Below are positions 26,925 through 35,484 of a stretch of 64,000 bases of DNA, in pieces; positions within the stretch are counted from its first letter, which is position 1; each line of letters begins with the position of its first letter. The DNA comes from Pseudomonas alloputida. Lineage in GTDB: Bacteria; Pseudomonadota; Gammaproteobacteria; Pseudomonadales; Pseudomonadaceae. Under the pieces are notes generated by a model, which saw nothing but the letters and a program-made list of their open reading frames with translations, was not told where the DNA came from and did no database searches. The stretch lies in assembly GCF_021283545.2 (NCBI RefSeq), contig NZ_CP128540.1:2825501-2889500 (forward strand), written 5' to 3'. A program made the position numbers and the translations under genes.

Positions 26925-27812
26925 ATGAAAACGATTCTGGGTATTCACCGCAGCCCCCACGCCCATTGGGTGGGTGATGGTTTCCCGGTGCGCAGCCTGT
27001 TCACCTACGACAACCTGGCCAGCCAGATCAGCCCGTTCCTGCTGCTGGACTACGCCGGTCCGCATGATTTCACCCCGACCCGAGCACGACGCGGCGTAGG
27101 CCAGCATCCGCATCGCGGCTTCGAGACCGTGACCATCGTCTACCAAGGTGAACTGGAGCACCGTGATTCCACCGGTGCTGGCGGGTTGATCGGTCCAGGT
27201 GACGTGCAGTGGATGACGGCGGCCAACGGCATCATTCATGAGGAGTTTCATTCCCCCGACTTTGCACGCAGTGGCGGCACGCTGGAAATGGTCCAGCTGT
27301 GGGTGAACCTGCCGGCGCGGGACAAGCGTGCAGCGGCCGGCTACCAGACGCTGCTGGCCGGCGACATTCCGGTGGTAGCGCTCGACGGTGATGCCGGGAG
27401 CTTGCGGGTGATTGCCGGTGACTACCACGGCCACCAGGGTCCGGCTCGAACCTTCACCGCGATGGACGTGTGGGATTTGCGGCTCAACGCCGGCGCGGCC
27501 TTGCAGTTGCCGGTTGCTGCCGGTCGCAATGCGGCGCTGGTGGTGTTGCGTGGTAACGTTCGAATCAACGGCGAGCGCGAAGCAGGCCCGTCCAGCCTGG
27601 TACTGCTCGACCGGGAGGGTGTAGATGTAGGCGTCGAGGCGCTGGACGGCGCAAGTGTGCTGCTGCTCAGCGGTGAGCCGATCGACGAGCCGATCGTTGG
27701 CTACGGCCCGTTCGTGATGAACAGCCAGGCGGAGATTGCCGAGTCGTTCGATGATTTCCATGCCGGGCGGTTTGGGCAGATGCAGGACGAGAGGGGAGGC
27801 GCCGCACACTGA
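26925..27812 (+). CDS. Pirin-family protein
   Basis: A bicupin of 295 residues with the pirin N-terminal cupin: metal ligands in VGQHPHRGFETVTIVYQGELEHRD and GIIHEEF. Pirins include quercetin dioxygenases and regulators of pyruvate metabolism; the role here cannot be told. ATG at 26925 follows GAGGAG; a GTG at 26910 is in frame but lacks a ribosome site. Confidence 0.9.
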   Translation: MKTILGIHRSPHAHWVGDGFPVRSLFTYDNLASQISPFLLLDYAGPHDFTPTRARRGVGQHPHRGFETVTIVYQGELEHRDSTGAGGLIGPGDVQWMTAANGIIHEEFHSPDFARSGGTLEMVQLWVNLPARDKRAAAGYQTLLAGDIPVVALDGDAGSLRVIAGDYHGHQGPARTFTAMDVWDLRLNAGAALQLPVAAGRNAALVVLRGNVRINGEREAGPSSLVLLDREGVDVGVEALDGASVLLLSGEPIDEPIVGYGPFVMNSQAEIAESFDDFHAGRFGQMQDERGGAAH

Positions 27813-27913
27813 TGCAATTGGTTGGCCTTTCCCGGCTGGGGCCTGGCCAACGCCTAGTTGACCGAGACCACTCGTCGTTAAGTCTGCTAATGCATTCGAA
27901 CACTCGGCCGCCG

Positions 27914-27978
27914 CGGGGAATCTTCCACTAAGGTGCTAGAGGATTCCCCGCATGCTCATTGCCGGGGAGCATGGTCAG
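27914..27978. other. Two adjacent hairpins in the pirin-DUF1652 gap
   Basis: CGGGGAATC (27914-27922) pairs with GATTCCCCG (27942-27950), immediately followed by CATGCTC pairing with GAGCATG about 10 nt on. No T-run follows. It could be a bidirectional terminator, the leader of the DUF1652 gene or a small RNA. The rest of the 255-bp gap shows nothing I can name. Confidence 0.35.
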
Positions 27979-28067
27979 CTGGCCGAGCATGCGCAATATC
28001 AATTGGCGCCCCGCCCGACAAAGGCGTACTTCCATACAACAGGCCATCCCACAGAGAGGGTCGTACC

Positions 28068-28328
28068 ATGTCGTTGATAGGCGTTTCTATGCTAGAGATG
28101 CGGCAACTGATCGAGCAGGCCTGCTTGCCAGACCGCTGTGAAGTGAGTTGCCCGGATGGCGCGCACTTGACCATCCGCCTGGGCCAGGGCCAGGATCTCG
28201 ACCAAGGCGTGACCCTCAACGGGGTCGCGCTGCAAGACCTCAACAGTTGTCGTGACCTGGTCAACCTGGTGGAGCAGCTGCATGCGTTGCGTGATAGCCA
28301 CCCGGCGCCACTCAAGGCGATTGCCTGA
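28068..28328 (+). CDS. DUF1652 family protein
   Basis: An 86-residue cytoplasmic protein, MSLIGVSMLEMRQLIEQACL then CEVSCPDGAHLTIRLGQ and INSCRDL-like LNSCRDLVNLVEQL, which I recognise as the Pseudomonas-specific DUF1652 family. Start at 28068 with GAGAGGG upstream; the frame opens earlier (27933) but that stretch overlaps the hairpins. Function unknown. Confidence 0.8.
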   Translation: MSLIGVSMLEMRQLIEQACLPDRCEVSCPDGAHLTIRLGQGQDLDQGVTLNGVALQDLNSCRDLVNLVEQLHALRDSHPAPLKAIA

Positions 28329-28409
28329 GCGCGCCTGTCGTGCCCCGGTCAGCCCAGGCTGGCCGGGTATAAGCAGCCACGAGCGTGGCCACGGCCGCCG
28401 CTGATCGGC

Positions 28410-28697
28410 TTATTGCAGTTCCAGCAGCAGGTTCAGGCCACCGTCGCCGCACTTTCCCTTCTCGCGAACCACGCCGTGATAACTCCGCCCATCCCAGACG
28501 AAGGCCACACTGTGAGCTCGGTCGATCTTGTCAGGCAGTGGGGGGCAAACGTGAAGGCGCAGCCCTGGGCGACCTTGCAGGTTGAGGGCGGCGAGCTGGC
28601 ATTGGCATTCCACTCGTTGCGCCACCGGGCCGAACAGGGTGTCGCGTACGTAATCGAGTTGCAGCGAAGCATTGGGTGCGCGGCCAGGCATCTTCAT
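28410..28697 (-). CDS. Hypothetical protein, 95 residues
   Basis: Small minus-strand gene, MKMPGRAPNASLQLDYVRDTL...SVAFVWDGRSYHGVV...LNLLLELQ. A GGAG lies 10 nt before the ATG. The composition (mixed hydrophobic and charged, no Arg/Pro shadow bias) and a plausible beta-rich pattern make it a more likely gene than the overlapping plus-strand frames. No domain recognised. If it is not real, 28329-28866 is empty apart from a hairpin at 28343-28366. Confidence 0.5.
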   Translation of the reverse strand: MKMPGRAPNASLQLDYVRDTLFGPVAQRVECQCQLAALNLQGRPGLRLHVCPPLPDKIDRAHSVAFVWDGRSYHGVVREKGKCGDGGLNLLLELQ

Positions 28698-28866
28698 CGG
28701 TACATGGCTCCGTTACAACGGCTCGAAGAACCACACGGGTTGGGCATGGCAGGCTCCATACAAAAGAAAGGCGGCTTATCATTCGAAGCTTGCCTGGCCA
28801 AGATGTTCAATGTGTTTCATGTGCGTTCATCTTGTTTTGCGCTGGGTGGCAGATGACGGCCCCTGT

Positions 28867-29514
28867 TCAGGCACCCGCCTTGCGCAAGGTCAGGTTGATA
28901 CGCCGTTCGCCCAGGCGCGGATGCACGCCGGGTTTGATCGGTAGCACGCCGTGGAAGCGCAAGCGGTCTACGCCACCCCAGACCAGCACATCGCCGTGGC
29001 TCAGCGCAATGCGCTGAGCCTTGTCGGCACGCTGCAGGCCGCCGAACAGGAACACCGCCGGTAAGCCCAGCGACACCGACACGATCGGCTGACCGAAATC
29101 CTGCTCGTCGCGGTCCTGGTGCAGGCTCAGGCGCGTGCCCGGCAGGTAATGGTTGACCAGGCAGGCATCCGGCACGAAACCGTCAAACCCGGCCATGGCT
29201 GCGGCGCGGGAGGCCAAGGCGAGCAGAACCGGGGGCAGGGCGGGCCAGGGCTGGCCACTGACTGGGTCGCTGGGGCTGTATCGGTAGCCATGTTGATCAC
29301 TCACCCACCCCAGCGTACCGCAGTTGGTCAGGGCCACTGCCATGCGCAGGCCTCCTGGGGTGTACATGTGCCGGAACGGCGCAGCACGCAGCACCGGACG
29401 CAGGGCATCGAGCAGCGCCTCGGTTTCGGCCAGGGCGAAGCCGGGCAGCAGCACGGTGTGGCTGGCCAGGCGTTGCGGCTGGGGGCCGAACAGGTCGAGG
29501 TCGGACTGGATCAT
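28867..29514 (-). CDS. alkB: AlkB-family 2-oxoglutarate/Fe(II) dioxygenase
   Basis: Oxidative demethylase that repairs 1-methyladenine and 3-methylcytosine. 215 residues from MIQSDLDLFGP (29514). Fe(II) ligands HQD in SLHQDRDEQDF and the distal His in RLRFHGVLPI; 2-oxoglutarate-binding Arg residues in GERRINLTLRKAG at the C-terminus; nucleotide-recognition region with the aromatic HMYTPGGLRM. Stands alone, upstream of the curlin operon terminator. Confidence 0.93.
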   Translation of the reverse strand: MIQSDLDLFGPQPQRLASHTVLLPGFALAETEALLDALRPVLRAAPFRHMYTPGGLRMAVALTNCGTLGWVSDQHGYRYSPSDPVSGQPWPALPPVLLALASRAAAMAGFDGFVPDACLVNHYLPGTRLSLHQDRDEQDFGQPIVSVSLGLPAVFLFGGLQRADKAQRIALSHGDVLVWGGVDRLRFHGVLPIKPGVHPRLGERRINLTLRKAGA

Positions 29515-29611
29515 GTGGCTGCACATCTTCGAGCGGTTTGCCATTGTACCCGACAGCTACACGTCAGGGGATTACACGCGCCGGCCGGATCGAACGATGG
29601 CAGAGGGCGGG

Positions 29612-29659
29612 ATGACAGAAAAAGGAACCGCGGCACCAGGGAGAGGAGCACCGCGGTTC
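29612..29659 (-). terminator. Rho-independent terminator of the curlin operon
   Basis: On the minus strand GAACCGCGG ... CCGCGGTTC forms a 9-bp stem followed by CCTTTTTCTG. It begins 14 nt past the stop of the CsgA-like gene and closes the four-gene operon that starts at 35216. Confidence 0.85.
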
Positions 29660-29672
29660 AAGGGGGAGCGGT

Positions 29673-31118
29673 TTACTGCTGGGTCACAGTGGCCAGGTTC
29701 GCGCTGCCCAGCTGGGTGATGGTGGCGGATTGGGCGACACCACTCTGGTCGACGAACGCCTTGTTGCTTTGGCCTCCCTGGGTCACGTAGGCGACGTTGA
29801 TGCTGTCAGTCTGTTTGATGGTGGCTTCGTTTCCGCTTCCGTAGAGTTGGTTGGTGTAGCTCTGGTTGCTATAGCCGGACTGGTCGAGCGTGATGGTGTT
29901 GCCGGTGCCCTGGCTGCTGCCGTAGGCATAGTTGTCGGTCCCACGCTGGTCGGCGATCAGAATGTTGTCAGTGCCGTTCTGTTCGAAGTACAGCTCGTTG
30001 CTGACATCATCCTGCTTGGTCGACATCTGGTTGCCTTTACCCGTCTGGGTCAGCGTGGCCAGTTGGTCAGCGCCCTTCTGGGTCAGATTGACGCCGTTGC
30101 CATTGCCAGCCTGGTTGATGGTGGCGTTCTGGTTGGTGCCGAACTGGCCACCCATCTTGGCGCCTTTCCAGTTACTGGCGGTGATGCTGTTACCATTGCC
30201 TTGGGTGTTGATGGTCAGGTTGAGGTTTTCACCGTTCTGATAGGTGAAATGCAGGTTGTTGTTGCCGGTCTGGGTAATGGTGGTGGTCGAGTTGTTGGTC
30301 TCGAACTGGTCCGACCAACTGGCGTTGGCATTGCCTTGCTGCGACAGGCTGACCTTGTTGCTGACGCCGAAGCTCTGGTCGATATAGCCTTCGTTCGACT
30401 GGCCGGTCTGGACCACGGAGGCCTGGCTACCGATCTGTGTGTCCTGCCACACTTCCACGGAGTTGCCGCCCCCGTACTGGCCAATGGCAATGGTGCCGCC
30501 AGTGCCTTCGCGCTGGTCGCCATAGGCCCAGTTGTCGTGGCCTTCCTGATAGACCTGGATATCGCCATCGACATGGTTCAGGTGCTCGGCGGTGGCGTAG
30601 TTGTCCTGGCCGGTCTGGTTGACGGTGCTGCGATTGTTGCTGCCACCGAAGGTCTGTTCGATGAAAGCCTCGTTGCGCTGGCCGGATTGCCCGCTGGTGG
30701 CTTTGCTGCCTTCCTGACTGTCCTGCCACACGGTGGATTTATTGCCGACGCCTTGTTGGGTTTGCAGCGATTCGTTGTTCGACCCAAGCGACTGGCTGGC
30801 GAAGGCATCGTTGTAACTGCCTCCGGCGTGCTGGGTGATCTGGCTGCCGTTCTCGAACAGTTGCTCGGCGTAGCCGGCGTTGTACTGGCCGGTGGCGCTC
30901 TGCTGGATATCGCTGGTGCTTTCGGCCTGCACGGCGAGGTGGTTGTGGCCCATGCCAGTCTGGTTCTGGGTGGCCGAGGCGAAGGATGCCTGGGTCTGAG
31001 AGACTTCGGCGATGTTTTCCTTGCCGTCCTGGGTCTGGGACGAGGTGCTGTCAGCAGCCATGGCCTGACCTGCGAGGGCCAGGACGATAGCGGCACTTAA
31101 CGGAGCGAGCTTGTACAT
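29673..31118 (-). CDS. CsgA-like curlin-repeat amyloid subunit, long
   Basis: Secreted protein of 481 residues: signal peptide MYKLAPLSAAIVLALAGQAMA, then an almost unbroken series of imperfect curlin repeats of the form Q-x-G-x(1-2)-N-x(5)-Q, for example QTGMGHNHLAVQ, QTGQSNEGYIDQ, QSGYSNQSYTNQ and QLGSANLATVTQ, at least fifteen in all. CsgA of E. coli has five, so this subunit is about three times longer. Start at 31118 with GGAGG. It lies 16 nt after the CsgB-like gene. Expected to form extracellular amyloid fibres. No csgE, csgF or csgG is in the window, so the export channel must be elsewhere. Confidence 0.88.
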   Translation of the reverse strand: MYKLAPLSAAIVLALAGQAMAADSTSSQTQDGKENIAEVSQTQASFASATQNQTGMGHNHLAVQAESTSDIQQSATGQYNAGYAEQLFENGSQITQHAGGSYNDAFASQSLGSNNESLQTQQGVGNKSTVWQDSQEGSKATSGQSGQRNEAFIEQTFGGSNNRSTVNQTGQDNYATAEHLNHVDGDIQVYQEGHDNWAYGDQREGTGGTIAIGQYGGGNSVEVWQDTQIGSQASVVQTGQSNEGYIDQSFGVSNKVSLSQQGNANASWSDQFETNNSTTTITQTGNNNLHFTYQNGENLNLTINTQGNGNSITASNWKGAKMGGQFGTNQNATINQAGNGNGVNLTQKGADQLATLTQTGKGNQMSTKQDDVSNELYFEQNGTDNILIADQRGTDNYAYGSSQGTGNTITLDQSGYSNQSYTNQLYGSGNEATIKQTDSINVAYVTQGGQSNKAFVDQSGVAQSATITQLGSANLATVTQQ

Positions 31119-31134
31119 GGTGGTGCCTCCAGGT

Positions 31135-31608
31135 CTATCGGTATTGGGTGATCTGAACATGCTGGCCATTGCCAGCCTGGGTCACGGAGCTGTTGAGCCC
31201 TGAGCCGGACTGCACGATGCTGGCGCTGTTGTCGTTGCCGATCTGCTCGATGGCGGCGTTGTTGCTGCTGCCGCTCTGGCGAATCGACGCACTGTTGCCA
31301 TTTCCCTGTTGGCTGATGATGGCCATCAGGTCACTGCCTTCCTGCAAGATGTACGCTTCCTGGGCACCGCCGGACTGGACGATACGGCCCAGAAGGGCCT
31401 GACCGTTCTGGTCGAGGGCGGCGCGGTTGCCTAACCCTTGTTGCTCGATCACCGCAGCCTGGCCGGCACCGGCCGGCAGCAGGCGGATGATCACTGGTTC
31501 ACCGAGGTCGTTGCCGGGTGCAAGGTCGGCATTGTCCATCAGGTCCTCTGCCCAGCAGGCCTGGCCCGCCAGGGCCAGGCAGAGCAACAGGGAGTACAGC
31601 CGTTTCAT
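31135..31608 (-). CDS. CsgB-like curlin-repeat protein, candidate nucleator
   Basis: 157 residues with signal peptide MKRLYSLLLCLALAGQACWA and about five curlin repeats: QQGLGNRAALDQ, QSGGAQEAYILQ, QQGNGNSASIRQ, QSGSSNNAAIEQ, QAGNGQHVQITQ. Length and repeat number match the curli nucleator CsgB, and it precedes the CsgA-like gene as csgB precedes csgA. It starts 15 nt after the stop of the 743-residue protein gene. Confidence 0.88.
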   Translation of the reverse strand: MKRLYSLLLCLALAGQACWAEDLMDNADLAPGNDLGEPVIIRLLPAGAGQAAVIEQQGLGNRAALDQNGQALLGRIVQSGGAQEAYILQEGSDLMAIISQQGNGNSASIRQSGSSNNAAIEQIGNDNSASIVQSGSGLNSSVTQAGNGQHVQITQYR

Positions 31609-31623
31609 CGAAGCCTCCGGCTT

Positions 31624-33855
31624 TTACTGCACGACTACGTTGACGGTGCGCGTGGTGCCTTGGCTGGTGGTGATCGTCGCCGTCGGTGCCGCAGTCGGGA
31701 TGATCGTGGTGCTATTGCTTACCACCAGGCGCCAGCGGCCGGTCAGCGCTACCGTGGCCGTCCCCAAGGTCTGGACGCCCGTGGTAGTGGTTACCCGCAC
31801 GGTTACGGTATTGCCGGTGGTCACCGACGAGGTGCCACTGATGTCCCAGTTGTAACGGTTGTTGGAGCGCGCCGTGACCGTGGCTGTCGTGACGGCGAAG
31901 GTTTCAGCGGCAGGCCGAGGCGACACGTTGACGGTGACCGTACTTGGGGTGGACAGACCCCCCAGTGAGTCACGTGCCTGGTAGGTGAAGGTGGTGGTGA
32001 AGGCTGTGGTTACAGTGGCCGGTGGGGTATAGGTCACGGTTGTGCCGTCGGTGCTGACCGTGCCACGGCCGGCGGCCGGCTGGGTGATGTTGGCCACGCT
32101 CAGCGGTACGTTGCCTTCTGGATCGGTGTCGTTGGCCAGCACGTTGATGGTCAATGGCACGCCCAAGGTGGCGACGGTTTCCGGGTTGGCAGTCGGTGCC
32201 TGGTTAGGTGCGACGTTGATGGTGACCGTGGCCGGTTCCGACTTCAGGCCCTTGGCATCCACCGCCCGGTAGCTGAAGTTGGCTACCAGCGGTTGTGTGG
32301 CCCCGGTCGGCGGTGTGTAGGTAACCGAGGTGGTGCCGTTCAGCACGACGCCGCCAAGGCCGGTCCCGGGTTGGGTCAGGTCGCTGATGGTCAGCGGCAC
32401 GTCGCCATCCGGGTCGCTGTCGTTCAGCAGCAGGTTGAGTGTGATCGGTACACCGACACTAGTGCTGCCAACATCGGCCTGGGCCAGCGGTGGCTGGTTG
32501 GCGGCCTCGACCGGGGCGCTGCCGACCACGATCACCGGCTCCACATCACTACCGCCATGGGCAGACTTGACCGTAACGGTAGCGGGCGGTTGAGCCAAAT
32601 CGTTGACCGTGATGCTTTGCAGCGTGCCCGATTTCGACATGCGGCCGTAGCCTTGGGCGAGCAGGTCGGGGACCGCTACTTCGTCGCTGGAGCTGGCCTC
32701 GATCAACAGACGTTTGTTGGCCCAGTCATAGCGTGCGGTGCTGACTTTGACCACGTCGCTGAGTTTGCTCGAGAGCGCAGTCGGCTGGGTGCCGCCGACT
32801 GCGTTGCTGGCGGTGACAACCACCACCGCTGGCGGCACCGACTGGTTGAACTGCTGGCTGAAGAACAACCCGTTGTTGTCCGAAGTCAGGGTGAACTGAC
32901 AAGGCGAAGGCGGCGTGCCGATCAGTGCCAGGCCATTGCGCATGCACAGGCTGGCCTCACTCGGGGCTTTGGCGAACACTTCCACGCGGGTGCCGCTGCC
33001 GTTGCGCGAATAGGTGGCGCGCTCCAGGGTGACCGGGGTTTGTGCTCGCTGGTCCAGCACCTTGCCAGACACGGTGAACGTGTTGGTCTGAATGGCGCCC
33101 GCGGGCCCTTCGATGCGCACGAAGTTGGTATTGAAGGGGCTACCCGTGACCGCTTCGGTGATATTGGGGTCGCCGATGAAGGTTTCGGTGGTGCCCGTGT
33201 CGGGGTTGACCTCTGTATATGGCCCGCCAACCCCCTTCAGCCAAGGGCCGATCGCCCCCGCCAGCGCCCCCTGGAAGTTGCCCGGAGCGCCGATACCGAT
33301 GTCCCGGGTGATGTTGATCGCGCGACGACCTGCCGTGGTGACGTTGACCGTCTCCACCCCGTAAGGGTGCGTGATGGTGTAGGTACCGGTGCGTGGGACC
33401 GATGCGCGGATACGGATGCGGGCGAAACTTTGCTGATCACCGTCTACCGGGTTTTCAGCAGCAAAGGCTGCCTCTATACCGGCAACGTAGACCTCCAGCT
33501 CATATCCGCTGTTACCGACTTGTGGTATCGAGGTTTCGGCCAGGAACCAGAACATCTCGGGTGGCCAGTTATCTGGAAATACCAGCGGCAGGGCATCGTC
33601 ATAGACCCCGGGCTCGGGCAACAAGGTGCACATGTAGGCGGGCGCCCCGGGTGCGCCTGGCGCACGGGTGCTGGTGGCACGCGACTGGCACAGCTCCAGG
33701 GATTGGTCGAGGCTGTCCTTGTACCACATCGGATAGCCACCTGTGGCGAAGGTGTAGGGCCCCGGATCGACATCAGACAGCGCGGCGAACGCGGCGCTGG
33801 TAACGGTAAGAGAGAAACCGGCGGCCAACAGCGCACGGCGCGACCAAGTGTTCAT
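31624..33855 (-). CDS. Secreted Ig/cadherin-like repeat protein paired with curlins
   Basis: 743 residues with a signal peptide (MNTWSRRALLAAGFSLTV..AFA). The N-terminal 330 or so residues are homologous to the neighbouring 442-residue protein: VDPGPYTFATGGYPMWYKDS, APGAPAYMCTLLPEPGVYDD, GRRAINITRDIGI. Then come two cadherin-like (Big_9 type) repeats with NQPPLAQ/NQAPTAN, LLLNDSDPDGDVPL/VLANDTDPEGNVPL and VTYTPP, and a C-terminal Ig-like domain (NNRYNWDISGTSSVTTGNTVTV). Start at 33855 is fixed by AAGGAGG. Likely a surface or matrix protein made with the amyloid; no function established. Confidence 0.75.
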   Translation of the reverse strand: MNTWSRRALLAAGFSLTVTSAAFAALSDVDPGPYTFATGGYPMWYKDSLDQSLELCQSRATSTRAPGAPGAPAYMCTLLPEPGVYDDALPLVFPDNWPPEMFWFLAETSIPQVGNSGYELEVYVAGIEAAFAAENPVDGDQQSFARIRIRASVPRTGTYTITHPYGVETVNVTTAGRRAINITRDIGIGAPGNFQGALAGAIGPWLKGVGGPYTEVNPDTGTTETFIGDPNITEAVTGSPFNTNFVRIEGPAGAIQTNTFTVSGKVLDQRAQTPVTLERATYSRNGSGTRVEVFAKAPSEASLCMRNGLALIGTPPSPCQFTLTSDNNGLFFSQQFNQSVPPAVVVVTASNAVGGTQPTALSSKLSDVVKVSTARYDWANKRLLIEASSSDEVAVPDLLAQGYGRMSKSGTLQSITVNDLAQPPATVTVKSAHGGSDVEPVIVVGSAPVEAANQPPLAQADVGSTSVGVPITLNLLLNDSDPDGDVPLTISDLTQPGTGLGGVVLNGTTSVTYTPPTGATQPLVANFSYRAVDAKGLKSEPATVTINVAPNQAPTANPETVATLGVPLTINVLANDTDPEGNVPLSVANITQPAAGRGTVSTDGTTVTYTPPATVTTAFTTTFTYQARDSLGGLSTPSTVTVNVSPRPAAETFAVTTATVTARSNNRYNWDISGTSSVTTGNTVTVRVTTTTGVQTLGTATVALTGRWRLVVSNSTTIIPTAAPTATITTSQGTTRTVNVVVQ

Positions 33856-33887
33856 GCTGCCTCCTTGAAGGCTGAGCCTTTGTCTGT

Positions 33888-35216
33888 TCATGGCACCAGC
33901 ACCACGTCTTCGGAGTCGCTACCACCGTTGGCGCTGGTGACCTGCACCTTGGCCGGCGGAATGGGCGAGAGGGTCATGCTCAACGTCTTCACGGCGCCGG
34001 TACCGCCCAGGTTGCCGATCAGCGTGCCGTTGCCGGTATGTGCGGTAAGTACTGGAGGTGTTGTTTCGTCACTGGTGCTGGCCACCAGGGTCAGCTCGCC
34101 GGTGGACAGGCGGTACTGGGCCTGCGTGATGGTGACCAGGTCGGTCAGGGGAACGTTGCTGGTGGTCAGGCTGCTGGTCGGGATTGCCACGCTGTTGTCA
34201 GCGGACAGTGTCACGATGGTTCCGGCCGCCGGGTTGAGGGCTGACTGGGCGTACCAGGCGCCGGTGCCGTTGGCCTCAGTGAGGCTCAGGTTGGGGGTCT
34301 GGCTGGTCAGGGTGACGCTTGCCGGTGGCGGCGGGGCCAACACGAAGATGTCTTGCTGGGCGATCAGGTCGCCGTTCTCGGTATGGCGTGAGTAAGTGCT
34401 GCGTTGTGGCATCAGCGGGGTTGGCAGGGCCACTTCGGAAAGCTTGCCCGAGACAGCGAACAGCTCGGTGCGCAGGTCGATGCCACCAGGGCCTTCGATG
34501 CGGACGTAGTTGGTGTTGAATGGGCTGCCCGTTACCCGTTCTTCCAGGTTCGGGTCACCAATGAAGCGCTCGTTGCCTTCGGTGTAGGGGCCGTTGACAC
34601 TGCGCAGGAACGGCCCGACATCGCCCTTGAGTGCGCCGGTGAAGTCGCCTGCGCCGGCGATGCCGATGTCGCGGGTCATGTTGATCGCCCGGCGCCCTGC
34701 AACGGGCACATCGAACACTTCAACACCATAGGGGTGGGTGACCACGTAGGTGCCCGCGGTGGGAACGTCGACCCGGATACGGACCCGGGCGAAGCTGACC
34801 TGGTCACCCTCGACAGGTTCTTCGGCAGCGAATGCCGCTTCGATCGCCGTGCCATAGCTGAGGTCGATGCCACGCGCAGCGTCGACGATTGCAGCGTCGG
34901 CAGTGAACCAGAACGCTTCGTCAGGGAAGTTGGTGGGGAAGACGATGGGTTGGGTATCGTCGAACACACCAGGTGTGGGCAGTAGCGTGCACATGTATGA
35001 GGGTGCGCCAGGTGCGCCTGCGACCCGGGAGCTGACGGCCTTGGTCAGGCACAGGTCGAGGGTACGACCGTGGCTGTCCTGGTACCAGGCGGGGAAGCCG
35101 CCATTGGCTGGGACGTAAGCGCCTGGATCGACAGCGTTCAAGGCGGCTTGCGCGGGAAGCTGGAGCATGCCGGCGAAAATCGCCACTGCCAGCGGGTGGG
35201 GTATCGGTCGGTGCAT
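33888..35216 (-). CDS. Secreted protein, short paralogue of the 743-residue neighbour
   Basis: 442 residues with signal peptide ending PAQA. It shares the N-terminal domain with its downstream neighbour (VDPGAYVPANGGFPAWYQDS, AGAPGAPSYMCTLLPTPGVFDD, GRRAINMTRDIGIAG, GSPFNTNYVRIEGPGG) and both end their shared part with a VTSANGGSD / VKSAHGGSD strand, but it lacks the cadherin-like repeats. First gene of the operon; AGGAGG precedes the ATG, and a sigma54 promoter candidate lies 56 nt upstream. Family unknown to me. Confidence 0.75.
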   Translation of the reverse strand: MHRPIPHPLAVAIFAGMLQLPAQAALNAVDPGAYVPANGGFPAWYQDSHGRTLDLCLTKAVSSRVAGAPGAPSYMCTLLPTPGVFDDTQPIVFPTNFPDEAFWFTADAAIVDAARGIDLSYGTAIEAAFAAEEPVEGDQVSFARVRIRVDVPTAGTYVVTHPYGVEVFDVPVAGRRAINMTRDIGIAGAGDFTGALKGDVGPFLRSVNGPYTEGNERFIGDPNLEERVTGSPFNTNYVRIEGPGGIDLRTELFAVSGKLSEVALPTPLMPQRSTYSRHTENGDLIAQQDIFVLAPPPPASVTLTSQTPNLSLTEANGTGAWYAQSALNPAAGTIVTLSADNSVAIPTSSLTTSNVPLTDLVTITQAQYRLSTGELTLVASTSDETTPPVLTAHTGNGTLIGNLGGTGAVKTLSMTLSPIPPAKVQVTSANGGSDSEDVVLVP

Positions 35217-35271
35217 GAGTCAATTCCTCCTGCAAACGGGCCCATGGACTTGGGGCGTCTGGGAGGAGATC

Positions 35272-35287
35272 GGCAAGAGCTGTGCCA
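35272..35287 (-). promoter_or_regulatory. Sigma54 promoter of the curlin operon
   Basis: On the minus strand TGGCACAGCTCTTGCC: TGGCAC at -24, TTGC at -12, GG-N10-GC spacing exact. Start of transcription expected near 35261, giving a leader of about 45 nt before the first gene. The best sigma54 match in the window. Confidence 0.65.
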
Positions 35288-35377
35288 ACACCTGAAAAAT
35301 GCTTTGCAGGCCTTATGGTGCAGGGGCTACAGATTCTCAGTAGGGCTTTATGCCAGCCGCTGGCGGTGGGCAGCGTT

Positions 35378-35392
35378 CCCCCAAGGTTGGGG
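35378..35392. promoter_or_regulatory. C5/G4 palindrome, candidate activator site C
   Basis: CCCCCAAGGTTGGGG, arms CCCCAA/TTGGGG, 90 nt upstream of the sigma54 promoter at 35287. Same form as the sites at 7183 and 9513. It also lies 93 nt before the divergent lysR gene. Confidence 0.45.
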
Positions 35393-35484
35393 ATTGGGGG
35401 CCGGTAATTCAAACCCGGTTTTAGAAGCCAATGCGGTTTTTGCTACAGTGCTACGGCGGTCCCTTCCCCAAGCCGAGCCAAGCG

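Noticed and set aside
29730..31100. 456-residue plus-strand open frame opposite the curlin gene
   Set aside because: Repetitive only because it is antisense to curlin repeats; rich in Val, Gly and Leu, with no start signal.
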